Shown: positions 19,970-29,739 of the stretch, one piece after another
How positions within the stretch are numbered: the stretch's first letter is position 1
Layout of the letters: each line of letters begins with the position of its first letter
NCBI GenBank assembly: GCA_037127315.1
Contig: JBBBDQ010000399.1
Coordinates: forward strand, 494,501 to 558,500
Source: Ascarosepion bandense
Lineage: Eukaryota > Mollusca > Cephalopoda > Sepiida > Sepiidae
Reading direction: 5' to 3'
DNA length: 64,000 nt
Notes under the pieces: model-generated
Database searches by the model: none
What the model saw: the letters and a program-made list of their open reading frames with translations, nothing else
What the model was told of the DNA's origin: nothing
Program-made: the position numbers and the translations under genes

Positions 19970-21140
19970 TGGGTGCAAACGTGGCTGTTACGGATGTAAA
20001 GACCAATTACTTATTAACAGGATGATCTTGGAAAACTGCTTCGATGCAACGAAAAATCTTAGTACTGCCTGGATAGATTATCGTAAGGCATTCGATAGTG
20101 TACCACATTCCTGGATCTTAAAGATCTTAAATATGTAGAAGGTATCGTCCGTCATCATCAATTTCATCAAACAATGTATATCGATATGGAAAACAACCCT
20201 TTACCTCAATCATATAAATGGAACTTATAAATTTGGTGAAATAAACATCAAAAGAGGTATATTTCAAGGTGATTTTTTGTCTCCCTTACTATTTTCCATA
20301 TCATTAATAGCATTAACCAGTCATCTTAACAAAACAGATTGTGGTTATAAAATAGCTAAAAAAACAAAATAAGCCATCTATTTTACATGGATGATTTAAA
20401 GTTGTATGCTAAGAATGAAAATGAGCAGAAAGGTCTTCAGCAAACTGTAAAATGCTTCAGTGAAGACATTGGAATGAAATTAAATTTGAATAAATGTGCT
20501 GTAGGTACAGTTTTACGAGGATGGCTACAACAAACGTCCTCAACAATAAAAGATTTAGAGCCAGAAGAAACTTATAAATATGTAGGTGTAAATGAAAGTT
20601 AAAAAATTCTCCATAAAAAAATGAAAGAAATAGTGTGTAAAGAAGGCTACGACTGATATTAAAAAACTGAATTGAATTTTCAGGACAGAATTATGGCCAT
20701 TAATAATCTTTCCATCCCAGTGGTCCAATATAGTTTCAACATCTTGAACTGGACTCTAAACGACATCAGACGAATGAATTCTAAAACAAGAAAGCTTCTT
20801 TCTAAGCATAAGATGCATCATGCAAAGGCTGATGTAGACCGTCTATACATACGTAAAGAAGTTGGAAGAGGTCTTATTCAGCGAGAATTGTCATACAAGA
20901 CAACAAGTATTGGCTTACTAACATACATAGAAACAACAAAGGACTGGATGATACAATTACTCAAACAACATGAAAAGAGAAAGAAAAAATATTCAATAAT
21001 AAAGGAAGGCAGTAAATCAAACAAGATTTACATTTAGTAGATTCTGTAGAAAAGTAAAACGGAAGTCAAGTACCAAGTATTGCGGCAAAAATATGAAAAA
21101 ATTCGAAAAAAAATTATCTACGACCTAAATTAATATTATA
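19970..21140 (+). mobile_element. R4/Dong-like LINE, RT domain, 5'-truncated
   Basis: Starts after the TAA tract with a Cys-rich GCKRGCYGCKDQLLI, then ILENCFDATKNL, TAWIDYRKAFDSVPHSWILK, IWKTTLYLNHINGTYKFGE, IKRGIFQGDFLSPLLF, FTWMDDLKLYAKNENEQKG (MDD active site; the usual Tyr is Trp), LNLNKCAV, SIPVVQYSFNILNWT and the KTRKLLSKHKMHH region. Several frameshifts and stops (near 20138, 20365, 20600). The C-terminus after 21037 is lost. Confidence 0.85.
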
Positions 21141-21235
21141 TCTGTTCATAAATTCATGTACCTTGTTACGGAAGAGCAGGTTTTTCTTTCTGCAAAAACT
21201 TGGATGTCATGAGATATTATTTCATTTCTTCGCCA

Positions 21236-21248
21236 CACACACGCACAC

Positions 21249-21300
<52 letters not shown>
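21236..21300. repeat. CA then AT compound microsatellite
   Basis: CA-rich run then AT run ending at a hammerhead SINE 3' end. Confidence 0.95.
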
Positions 21301-21301
<1 letters not shown>

Positions 21302-21521
21302 TCATCCACAAACAAGCCTGTTTTGCTGTATTACAGATAATCAGTGTGGTTAGACACATCCAGTTGCTTCCGGCTGGGATTGAAACTCGACCGATTTAGA
21401 GACAGTCGGAGTCACTAGCCCCTAAGACATAAAATTAGAGAAGGGAAATTTTAACGTGTTGTATATAGGCAGTGTATACGCACAAGCACCGAAAGAACTC
21501 AATTCATTTCTGAAAAACAAT
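21298..21521 (-). mobile_element. Hammerhead SINE subfamily B, copy E8
   Basis: Minus-strand copy. Stem I strands CCACA and TGTGG pair perfectly, stem II and stem III are recognisable, but the core CTGATGA is CTGATTA and GAAA is AAAA. tRNA-like part and leader follow the subfamily B order. AT arrays lie on both sides. Confidence 0.75.
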
Positions 21522-21541
21522 ATATATATATATATATATAT
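21522..21541. repeat. Short AT microsatellite
   Basis: Separates the SINE from a mariner terminus. Confidence 0.9.
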
Positions 21542-21950
21542 TAGGCCCTTGCATAATTTTTCGCTGAATTTTCATGAAAAGTAATGATTTATTTACAAAC
21601 ATTTTAAAGAAACGCGTCACTGACAGTATTTTCCCTCGGTATTTTTTCCTGTCTTTCTGGCAGCATTTGAATTTTACGTCGGGTAAAAAAGACGTGTCTT
21701 TTGAGGCTAACCACGAGTCAACCCATTTTTTTGCATCTTCATAAGAATGAAAGTGCTATTCAGAGAGGCTATATATCATCTATCAAAAGCAAGTAATAAT
21801 CGGACTGAACAATGTCTGGAGAATGTGGCGGGCGAGGTAGGGATTCCAATTTAAACCTTTCCAAGTAGGTTTTTCAATCGTTTCCGACAGAATATTATCG
21901 CCGTAAGACTCCACAAGAATAATTTAGATATTGTATGAAAATATAAAAGA
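21542..21950 (-). pseudogene. Mariner transposase C-terminal remnant
   Basis: On the minus strand three frames together give the C-terminus of a mariner-type transposase: TIEKPTWKGLNW, SPDIVQSDYY (a third-Asp region of the DD34D type), KKWVDSWLASKDTSFF, MLPERQEKIP and a RENT-like end. The element then ends with AAAAATTATGCAAGGGCC, a plausible terminal inverted repeat beside AT. Many frameshifts. The 5' two thirds are missing where the MITE at 21955 begins. Confidence 0.75.
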
Positions 21951-21954
21951 GACA

Positions 21955-22258
21955 TTCAAAGTTTATTTTTATTTTAGTTCCTTTGTTATTACTTTGCAAA
22001 ATTTTACAAGGCAAGGAAGTAAAGATGAACTCATCCGAATGACACTAAATTTTCATTTTTTTCATTGATGAAACTGCAATGTAGGTAATTATTAAATATT
22101 TATAAATTCATTTGATGCACATGTTATTGTGCAGTATTAACAAAAGAACCTTTCTATTGTCATTTACAATTATTCACTTGGCAATAAATACTAAGAAAAT
22201 AGTATGAAATACATCATTTTTTTAAACACTGGGGGTAGCCTAATAATTATACCCGGTA
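21955..22258. mobile_element. MITE-like element, copy 2 of 3
   Basis: Matches 165-466 closely: TTTGTTATTACTTTGCAAAA, ACAAGGCAAGGAAG, CATTTGATGCACATGTT, ATTATTCACTTGGC and the terminus GTAGCCTAATAATTAT. The left terminal repeat is missing. Confidence 0.8.
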
Positions 22259-22322
<64 letters not shown>

Positions 22323-22326
22323 GTAT
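22259..22326. repeat. AT then ATGT microsatellite
   Basis: AT run of about 50 bp then TATG units. Confidence 0.95.
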
Positions 22327-22495
22327 TAGATCTTCGTGTTAGCTTTCAGAATAACTCATGTCTCCAATAAACCTGCGGTGATCAGTTGAAAGTTTTTCTC
22401 GTTCTTTTAGACGAAACCCATTTTGCAGTAAATGCTACACACGTAAAACATAATATATATTGACATATGCCACTGTTTCTCTTGCGGTCTCTCCC

Positions 22496-22511
22496 CTCTC
22501 TCTCTCCATCC

Positions 22512-22561
<50 letters not shown>

Positions 22562-22583
22562 GAAGGAAGGAAGGAAGGAAGTA
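22496..22583. repeat. TC, TCTA and GGAA microsatellites
   Basis: Short TC run, about 11 TCTA units and a short GGAA run. Confidence 0.9.
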
Positions 22584-23400
22584 TGTGGACCCCAAACAAT
22601 CGTGAGCCTGCTGTATAGTGGTATTTACAACCGAACCGGAAAGAACATTGCGAATGTCATAGCATCGAACTTGATTATTCATTAAATTGCTAGTAATCTC
22701 GTATTAGTTTAAACCAATGAGCACTTTAATATTATGAATTTATGCTAGAGTAAGCAAATTCTAGGAAACGTCAAATGGGGTTAATAGCTACGTAAAGGGA
22801 CGAAATGTTCACTACTTCCTTGCGACCCTAATTTAAACCATATCCGTCTCACCAGGCATTGAAGACAAATCGCATTTCTTGACGCTTCTTTATACACACG
22901 ACCGCCGAATAAATGCTTATTTGTGCAGCAATCTCTTATTTATCCAATTTAATTAAAGATGATTGATATGTTACTGAGATTAGCCTTTCTATTAACTTAT
23001 TTTCTAACATACATACAAGTTTCTTCTTATCGAAGCATAAAGTGTTAAAACATTTCCAGGTGTTCTATATATAGGCACACTTTCGGATGTTCTATTAGGC
23101 TATATAGAGGATTTTCTAACTGAATATGCAAATGTTTATGTATTTGATGAGAATTTTTTTTATTTTTCAAACACAGTCAGCGTGCTGTGGCCGATATTCA
23201 TAGTTAATGATATTTATGTTATTCTTTTTTATTTTTACTAATATTTCTATTATTTTAGCCATTTGTGTTACGGAAGAATGAGGCGATTAATCTAAAGTAT
23301 TTTTCGAACAAAGTTTTGTAGGTTTCTAACCGGGCTCTAAGTGTGCCATGGTCTGAAAAAACATAAGTCTTCTTAATATAAGTGTTTTAAGGTTTATGTA
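22584..23400. other. No recognised feature
   Basis: Parts at 22590-22750 resemble, in reverse, 35890-36070 (GTTTACAACCGAACCGG and CTAGAGTAAGCAAA-type words), so this is a low-copy dispersed repeat. The rest is AT-rich and unassigned. Confidence 0.4.
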
Positions 23401-23403
23401 ACT

Positions 23404-23475
23404 CTCGCTTTCTCTCTTTCTCTGTCTCTGTCTGTCTGTCTCTCTCTCTTTCTATATATATATATATATATATAC
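23404..23475. repeat. TC-rich tract and AT microsatellite
   Basis: CTCT/CTGT-rich stretch followed by an AT run. Confidence 0.85.
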
Positions 23476-23674
23476 AACAGGGAAGAGTTCAAGGAGAAAT
23501 AATAAATAAAAAGGAAAAAGAGGGGAATAAAGAAGAAAAACATCTCCGGTAGCCATGTTAACGAATGCTGGCTTCAGGAGGTGAAAGGAAGCGATAGCTA
23601 CATAAAAAAAGCAAAGGAAAAAAGAAAAGGGAACAGTAGAGTGAGAAGATAACTTATTGTTGTATTCAACGCTG

Positions 23675-23675
<1 letters not shown>

Positions 23676-23717
<42 letters not shown>
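23676..23717. repeat. AT microsatellite
   Basis: AT run directly 5' of H3, as for H2. Confidence 0.95.
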
Positions 23718-23721
<4 letters not shown>

Positions 23722-24419
23722 TATTTACAAATGGAACTTTGCCTGTGTGTGTGTGTGTCCGTTAACAATAGACTCCGAAACGGCAGAACCAATTTTCTTG
23801 AAAATTTAGACAGTTATACCATAAGCGTCTGCGAATGTTCTTAGCTAGGTTTTGTGTCGAGGTAACACCGATAAATATCAAAAATCGATAATCGAAAAAT
23901 TCGGGTTATAGAAGGAGTGGTAGAGATTTTAATCAAATTTGACACACTCGTAGACAAAGACATAAGAAACGATATTCAGAAGTTTCAGGTCAACAGTGCA
24001 GAATATCGATAAAATATGTATATATATATAAATGGCAAGATGTTTTTGTGTGTGTGTCTGTTTATCTGCCTGTATGTCTGCATTTTTTTCAGCCCTTTTA
24101 TTTTAGTTTTTGCTTCGAGTTTGTCACTAAGTAGGTAAAATTGTAGTTCTTAGTCTCAGCCTTGATACCATTTACTCAGATGACTTATTTAGCCTTCAAA
24201 ATTCAGTTAATGACGAAAAAACGTATTTGATATCGATACCAGGCAATCAAAATTTTACTTACATCCATTCATTTTTCTTTCAGTCTACGGTTTCGCTTTA
24301 ACTGGAAACAACTAATGCTTTTTAGTCTTTTGTGCCAACGTCCAAAGCGTCTGAGCTCCAGGGCCATGAATTAGTTTTAAAGCTTTCATTACACCCGAGC
24401 AACGCCTAGTTATACTGCT

Positions 24420-24425
<6 letters not shown>
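23718..24425 (+). mobile_element. Helitron-like non-autonomous element H3 (least interrupted)
   Basis: ACTTATTTACAAATGGAACT start, TG tract, AGACTCCGAAACGGC, TTTTCTTGAAAATTT, TTCTTAGCTAGGTTTTG, ATCGATAATCGAAAAAT, short AT run, GGCAAGATG, second half with TCAGTCTACGGTTTCGCTTT, and the end CCCGAGCAACGCCTAGTTAT. The terminal hairpin CCCG...C(G)GG is partly mutated compared with 37057-37077. It is the reference copy that reveals the LTR insertion in H1. No Rep/helicase gene. Confidence 0.7.

Positions 24426-24472
<47 letters not shown>
24423..24472. repeat. AT microsatellite
   Basis: Perfect AT run 3' of H3. Confidence 0.95.
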
Positions 24473-24477
<5 letters not shown>

Positions 24478-24596
24478 AAATATTAATATAATGGAAATAA
24501 TTGAAAAGGGTGTCTTGTGACGCCTTTTCTTCTTTATGACTTCATCGGGCAAAAATTATCATAAATTTAAGTTTACAACAAATCTTTCCGACTTTG

Positions 24597-24598
<2 letters not shown>

Positions 24599-24635
<37 letters not shown>
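24599..24635. repeat. AT microsatellite
   Basis: Perfect AT run. Confidence 0.95.
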
Positions 24636-24637
<2 letters not shown>

Positions 24638-24639
24638 CT

Positions 24640-24995
24640 GTCCATAAAGTAGCTACAAGTGGTCTAATTAATTACTGAATGAATGATGCGTAGATGCTAG
24701 AGTAGCTACTGATTTTTCAAAGTCTACCATTCGTCCAGATGGCTCAATCAGAGTGTGAGAGCGTGAACAGTCATCCGCAGACAGATCTGTTTTGCTGTAT
24801 CACAGCTAAGTACGGTTAGGCGTCCGATTGCTTTTAGCCAGGTTTAAAACCCGACCAAATTGACATCAGTCAGCGATTCTACCTCTGAGCTATGAGCGTA
24901 CGGTAGAAGGAGGCAGACGTTTAGCGTGTGATATCCTAAGTAAATATACGCCAGTAACTAAGAGTGTTCTAATTCATTACTGAATGCATGTGTGT
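24640..24995 (-). mobile_element. Hammerhead SINE subfamily A, copy E3 plus leader of a neighbour
   Basis: 24768-24995 (minus) is leader, tRNA-like part and hammerhead, with the core damaged (CTGATGA shortened to CTTA and GAAA to AAAA). 24640-24760 is only the leader of another copy in the same orientation (shared words GATGCGTAGATGC and AAAGTCTACCATTC). The two therefore lie head to tail. Confidence 0.75.
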
Positions 24996-25029
24996 GTGTG
25001 TGTGCGTGCGTGTGTTTTATGTATGTATA

Positions 25030-25490
25030 TGGAACAATTTTATTTTCAAATTTATTCTACAATATATGACAATTTTCCCACTACTACAGCTGCACACCAA
25101 CGTGCCGTTTCCGATGAACACTGAATCACGTCATTAAATGCAAAAAAGTTGGGTTTGCCTTGATAGTTGCTTACTGCATTGTAGCTTCTCTTTCTGAACT
25201 GAAAGAAGTTTTTCTCGTGTATCCGAGATTTTGCAACGGAAAAACTGTTAGCTGTAGCTTTGGGAATAAGTCGTTTGATGCGAAACCCGGAAGTCAACTT
25301 GCAAGATTCATAACGAATAGCGGGAAATGCTGCTTCTTCTGCACCTCGACCAGACTTACAATGTTGTCTCTCATCGATCGAGAAGATGAAAATACTGCAG
25401 CGCGAAAAGCCGACGCGAATTTTCGGCGAAGCTTTCAAGAGATTGGCCTTTGATACGGCCAGAATACATCTTCCTTCTTCGCGTCGATCA
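25030..25490 (-). other. Unassigned GC-richer segment
   Basis: The minus strand has an open stretch from a TTG at 25438 to a stop at 25052 and an AATAAA about 20 bp after the stop, which could be a gene 3' end. A second frame starts MIDAKKEDVFWPYQRPIS and is soon stopped. No domain is recognised and the two frames compete, so I do not call a gene. A processed pseudogene or repeat is equally possible. Confidence 0.25.
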
Positions 25491-25754
25491 TGGCATTACC
25501 TTATCTAACCAATAACTTCTTCCATTGCTTTCTTTATTGCCTTTACCTCCTCTCGTTTGCATTTCTTTTTAACACCGCATAGGAATGAATACTGCGTCGA
25601 TCAGAAATTCTTTCATATAACGTGTCCCTTAAGAAGATGGGGAAACATGACTATCCACAGCTTCCTATCTGACTAACATCTAGTTTCTTCTATAGCTTGG
25701 TTAACTTTTCGAGACATAACGTTTTTCTATTTTATTTTATTTTATTTTTTTTTG

Positions 25755-25948
25755 GTTGGTTATTTTGTTTTTATGGCATATCAACCTCTGCGGGCCATTT
25801 ATTGCCAACTAATTTTTTTGATTTTATTTATTGCTGGTAATACCTTTTTCTTTCAACAATTTATTGTTGTTTTTTTTATATAAGTTTTGTGTCTAGTAAT
25901 ACATTTTTTCTTTTCGAGTATCAAGATTCATTGGGATTTGTTTTTAAG
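25755..25948 (+). repeat. Dispersed repeat D, partial copy 3
   Basis: GGCATATCAACCTCTGCGGG and the T-rich part match 7017-7230. Confidence 0.55.
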
Positions 25949-25949
25949 A

Positions 25950-26130
25950 GCAGGGTCCCCAAGTCTTACCCTGTTATTTAACCCATTACTGAAGGAAAGG
26001 GACGGATTAATACCTTTCCCAAGGGCACCAGTGCTTAAGTGAATGCAGGGTATTTAACTGGAATTCGAACTCGGCTCACCGATTTCTCTTTCCGAGCCTA
26101 TATCCACTGCACCACACCTCACATCCGTCA
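25950..26130 (-). mobile_element. tRNA-derived SINE part of a 5S-tRNA composite unit
   Basis: On the minus strand GTGTGGTGCAGTGGATATAG, B box GAGTTCGAATTCC, then GGGAAAGGTATTAATCCGTC and GGGTTAAATAACAGGG. It follows the 5S-like sequence (26137-26254) by only about 17 bp on the same strand. Confidence 0.85.
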
Positions 26131-26136
26131 GTATAT

Positions 26137-26254
26137 GCTTACAGCACCTGGTATTCCCAAGCGGTTACCCATCTAAGTACAGACCAGGCTCAACGTTGCT
26201 TAACTTCGGTGATCGAGCGAGAACCGGTGTATTCAACGTGATATGGCCGTAAGC
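26137..26254 (-). rRNA. 5S rRNA-like sequence, SINE head
   Basis: The reverse complement is collinear with animal 5S rRNA over its whole length of about 118 nt. It starts GCTTACGGCCATATCACGTT, includes GATCACCGAAGTTAAGCAAC and the C-box region GATGGGTAACCGC, and ends GGTGCTGTAAGC. The internal pol III promoter elements look preserved. There is no T-run terminator after it; instead a tRNA-derived SINE follows. A second, shortened 5S-like sequence with the same neighbour is at 26640-26725. Hence a SINE head or pseudogene rather than a ribosomal gene. Confidence 0.85.
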
Positions 26255-26635
26255 CCCTTTCTAGGTTTGTCTTTGAATTTTTGTTTTTATTTATGTCAAT
26301 GGGTTCTGATGAGAAGAAGAAGAAGAAGAGACTTGAAGCTTCATAGATGCGTCTCAACTGACGGGTGCTGATATTCAACGACTGATTTTTTTTGTTTTGT
26401 TTTTTTGGGTTTATCTACCTTCTGCAGTTTTTTAAAACCAGGAAATTATAATCAAATTTAGAAGATAATAATGGTTTACTGCTCTGAATCGTACGAATTA
26501 ATCCGTATATTAAAAGAATATGTAGATCCATATCAGTTCTCAAAGGTATTTGCGCATTAGTGAATAAAACAAACCATTAGACTTGGAATTCGGATCTCCA
26601 ACTCCGAGCCTTATCTATTAAGTTACTTGTACATA
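26255..26635 (-). mobile_element. Composite 5S-tRNA SINE unit 2, tRNA and body part
   Basis: Minus strand: AAGGCTCGGAGTTGGAGATC, GAATTCCAAG, CGCAAATACCTTTGAGAAC, then a body (ACGGATTAATTCG, AACCATTATTATCTTCTAAA, CTGCAGAAGG) that matches the body after unit 1 at 26725-26880. A GAAGAAGAAG stretch at 26314-26328 is inserted near the 3' end. Confidence 0.55.
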
Positions 26636-26639
26636 CAAG

Positions 26640-26726
26640 ATTGCTGCACTTGGTATTCCCAACATGTCACCCATACACGTACCGATCACTGTGTGTTTTG
26701 CTTAACTTCGGTGAGTGTACGCAAGC
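26640..26726 (-). rRNA. Truncated 5S rRNA-like sequence
   Basis: Minus strand: ACTCACCGAAGTTAAGCAAA, GTATGGGTGACATGTTGGG and AATACCAAGTGCAGCAA. The 5' part of 5S is mostly lost. It precedes a tRNA-derived head in the same arrangement as at 26.1 kb. Confidence 0.65.
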
Positions 26727-27010
26727 CATTTCTAAAAACTGTTGATTTCAATCAGGAAAAATTAAATAAAAAGGCTTCTGCAATTTATAATACTTTTTGC
26801 AGGTTATTAATTCCAGAGGACTTAAATAATCTTTTGAAGATCATAATAATTTACTATTACGTGACTTACTAATTAATCCATAGCTGGGGATGAGGAGAGG
26901 TAGATTCATGCCTTTACCAAGGGTATTTGCACGTAAATGATTATAAGCAACGTAATTGGAATAAAACTGATTTCTAATTCAGAGCTAATTTCGAGTCTTT
27001 GTCCATTACG
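26727..27010 (-). mobile_element. Composite SINE unit 1, diverged tRNA and body part
   Basis: Minus strand: a degraded head (GGACAAAGACTCGAAATTAG), TTTACGTGCAAATACCCTTG, CCAGCTATGGATTAAT and the body TTATTATGATCTTCAAAAG. It is the oldest looking of three head-to-tail units. Confidence 0.5.
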
Positions 27011-27450
27011 CCCGACTAAAATGCGAACTTGGGTATGAAGTTTCTTAAGCGTCATCAATTATGTTATAATTCTCGTGCAAGCTCGGCGTTCTAAACAAAA
27101 CAGTGGAAAAATGATTAGTGAAGAATCTGGTTAATCACGTAGATTAATAATACAATATTAGCAAATATCTTAGTGCGACACACTTTGTGACACTTTGCTG
27201 TCTAATCTGCGTTTCTTTGCATAGTCAGTGGAAGAGACCATGTTCACCAATTTAGTGTAGCAAAGTCGTCTTCCTGCACAATAAATTATGATAATAGCCA
27301 TAATTAATTAATGTCCACTTTTATGTTTTTTGACATGGAGTATTTTAATGTCATAATATGTACAGGTACTTTTTTTATCATTCAAACGGAACACAATTAA
27401 AAGAGGTGACGAAAGGAAGCACTTATGAATAAGATGACATTCGCAATTTT
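27011..27450. other. No recognised feature
   Basis: AT-rich sequence without supported ORFs. Confidence 0.5.
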
Positions 27451-27475
27451 TTATATATATATATATATACATAAA

Positions 27476-27650
27476 ACTAAAATCCACCCACGTTTATTGA
27501 ACAGGTGAAGAGGCTCATCCCTTCTTCCCTGTTTAGAATGTGGTTTCAGGCTTTCTCTTTTTCAATCTTTTCACTCTTACGTAGCCCCCTGCGCATCAGT
27601 GGCGTTACCGCCTTGCTCGGGGTGACATGATTAAAAAGAATAGAAGACAT
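27476..27650 (+). mobile_element. Dimer-type repeat monomer with LINE 3' tail
   Basis: GAACAGGTGAAGAGGCTCAT, GTTTAGAATGTGGTTTC, TTTCTCTTTTTCAATCTTTT, then TACGTAGCCCCCTGCGCATC, GTTACCGCCTTGCTCGG and GGTGACATGATTAAAAA. The last 60 bp equal the CR1-like LINE 3' end at 60770-60825. Confidence 0.8.
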
Positions 27651-27654
27651 CGAG

Positions 27655-27725
27655 AGAAAAACTATATTTACGCTTACACGTTTCGTCCACTGAAACTAAG
27701 GTGAAAATATTGTTTTCCACCAGTC
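27655..27725 (-). repeat. Possible Penelope-like terminal remnant
   Basis: Minus strand GTGGACGAAACGTGTAAGCG followed by TAAATATAGTTTTTCTCTCG resembles the 3' end of the element at 35505-35560 (AGGACGAAACGCGTAGGCG, AAATACAGTTTTCCTCTTG). Short and diverged. Confidence 0.4.
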
Positions 27726-27776
27726 TTTTTCTTTATGATACTGTTCCATTCCTTAGATTATAACAGAGAACTTTTA

Positions 27777-27791
27777 CACACACACACACAC

Positions 27792-27844
<53 letters not shown>
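27777..27844. repeat. CA then AT compound microsatellite
   Basis: Short CA run, then about 50 bp of AT. Confidence 0.95.
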
Positions 27845-27846
<2 letters not shown>

Positions 27847-28227
27847 TATAAGCTTTATTATACTATACCGTTTCACAGTTTTTAAATTATAATACTTAAT
27901 TTAATGACTGTATATTTTCTTTCCGCTACAGGAAAATATCCTTGTATATTTCACGGTTATATCGTAAAATATTTTATCATGACAAAGAATACGAAAACCT
28001 CTTTTCATTATTTTATATTACTCTGTTATTAATTTTTTGACTCTATCTTGACTGCCATCTACAGTCTAATTCATTAATGAAGGATAATTATCACGGAAAT
28101 GTGAATAATATGTGAAAAAATACATTAGATGCATAAAATTTTAAAAATAGTGAAAGTAATTTATGTCCACTTTGCCGTAACAAACAACTTTTCTACTTTC
28201 TTTTCCTTCCCGTTTTTTCGAATTTCC

Positions 28228-28230
<3 letters not shown>
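27845..28230. other. No recognised feature
   Basis: AT-rich, no supported gene or repeat. Confidence 0.5.
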
Positions 28231-28287
<57 letters not shown>

Positions 28288-28310
28288 ATACGCGCATATA
28301 TATATATATA
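28231..28310. repeat. CA then AT microsatellite
   Basis: CA run of about 50 bp and a short AT run. Confidence 0.95.
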
Positions 28311-28324
28311 GTAATGTTATATTT

Positions 28325-28660
28325 ACACTCCACCCACATCTATTGAACAGGTGAAGAGGCTCATCCCTTGTTTCCTGTTTAGGATGCGGTTTCCGGTTTT
28401 CTCTTTTCCAATCTTTTCACTCTTTTCCGTTATTATTCTTTTTTTTCAATTGGAGTAGATAGACTAAACTATCGCCCGGTTCACACTCCACCCACATTTA
28501 TTGAACAGGTGAAGAGGCTCATCCCTTGTTTCCTGTTTAGGATGTGGTTTCCGGCTTTCTCTTTTCCATTCTTTTTACCCTTACGTAGCCCCCTGCGCAT
28601 CAGTGGCGTTACCGCCTTGCTCGGGGTGATATGATTAAAAAAAAAAAAAAAAAAAAAAAT
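28325..28660 (+). mobile_element. Dimeric repeat with LINE-type 3' tail, copy 1
   Basis: Left monomer 28325-28432 and right monomer 28451-28620 share TTGAACAGGTGAAGAGGCTC, CCTTGTTTCCTGTTTAGGAT and GGTTTCCGG. They are joined by a T-rich linker and CAATTGGAGTAGATAGAC. Only the right monomer carries the GTAGCCCCCTGCGCATCAG tail and a poly-A (28636-28660). The same dimer is at 55968-56292. Confidence 0.8.
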
Positions 28661-29165
28661 TTATTTTGCTTCTCTGAAACAAAGTGAAAATATGAACAGT
28701 GCTGTAGAGATCAAGCCCTAAAAACGGCTTCCTAACAGAAGCTTTTACAGAAGAATGTCTCATGAATATTCAATAAGCTAGAACTGAAAGCATCTAACTT
28801 CAGGTTAGATGCTTCTAGTTTCATCTTAATTCGGTTAATAGCTTGCTAATAAATATATATTGATAGACACCGGGTACACATTTCAGCTAAAACAACAAAA
28901 TCATTTTATGAAATTTTACCCATTTCTTTACAGAATATTTTATGTTTCGTATCCTTTCAGAAGATAGATGAATATGGCTCTCCACAACATTCTATTCTTT
29001 CTAGATGTAAGGTGGGTTTCCCCCCATTTATTATTACTCCTGTCGTCTATTTACACAAGTTCGTTAAGGGAGGTAATTCGATGTTTCTCGCCTGCTCTTA
29101 ATATATTCTTTCGACATTCAAACTCTTAAAAGCATTTCTGGCCAAATTAGATTACAATTAACTCG
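28661..29165. other. Mostly unassigned; short hairpin at 28770-28811
   Basis: AACTGAAAGCATCTAACT and its inverted copy AGGTTAGATGCTTCTAGTT form a near-perfect hairpin. The remainder has no supported feature. Confidence 0.5.
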
Positions 29166-29168
29166 TCA

Positions 29169-29171
29169 TGT

Positions 29172-29240
<69 letters not shown>

Positions 29241-29254
29241 CTTCAGTTTGTTAA

Positions 29255-29313
<59 letters not shown>

Positions 29314-29334
29314 ATCTATCTATCCTTCAGTTTG

Positions 29335-29374
<40 letters not shown>

Positions 29375-29396
29375 CCAGTCCGTTAATATGCCATTT

Positions 29397-29473
<77 letters not shown>
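29169..29473. repeat. TCTA/AT/GATA compound microsatellite
   Basis: TCTA arrays at 29169-29240, 29258-29322 and 29335-29374 separated by repeated CTTCAGTTTGT words, then AT (29401-29443) and GATA (29444-29473). Higher-order duplication is visible because the separator recurs. Confidence 0.95.
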
Positions 29474-29474
29474 G

Positions 29475-29530
29475 AATAAAAAATGCGAGAATCCGTGAAC
29501 GTTTTGTTTAAAGTGTAGATTATTTGTTTT

Positions 29531-29594
<64 letters not shown>

Positions 29595-29735
29595 ATAAGT
29601 TTCCATAATGGTATTTGTGACGCTTAATATATCACACAAAAAGCAAGTAATATTACTAATAATAACAACAACAATATATCTACACTTTAAACAAAATGTT
29701 CACGGCTTCTCGCACTTTTTATTCTTTATCAATTT
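29475..29735. repeat. Inverted-repeat unit with CTA/ATT array
   Basis: The arms are GCGAGAATCCGTGAACGTTT (29487 onward) and, reversed, GCGAGAAGCCGTGAACATTT (about 29685-29720), each preceded by AATAAAAA and followed by TGTTTAAAGTGTAGAT. They enclose a CTA then ATT trinucleotide array (29530-29594). Related to 13812-13965. It lies directly upstream of the Penelope-like element. Confidence 0.7.
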
Positions 29736-29739
29736 CTCT

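Noticed and set aside
26137..26254. A functional 5S rRNA gene
   Set aside because: No terminator T-run follows, sequence departs from 5S at several places, and a SINE head follows directly; a second damaged copy shows the same arrangement.
29169..29374. CRISPR-like array from regularly spaced repeats
   Set aside because: Units are TCTA tetranucleotides with short recurring separators, in a eukaryotic repeat-rich context; a compound microsatellite.
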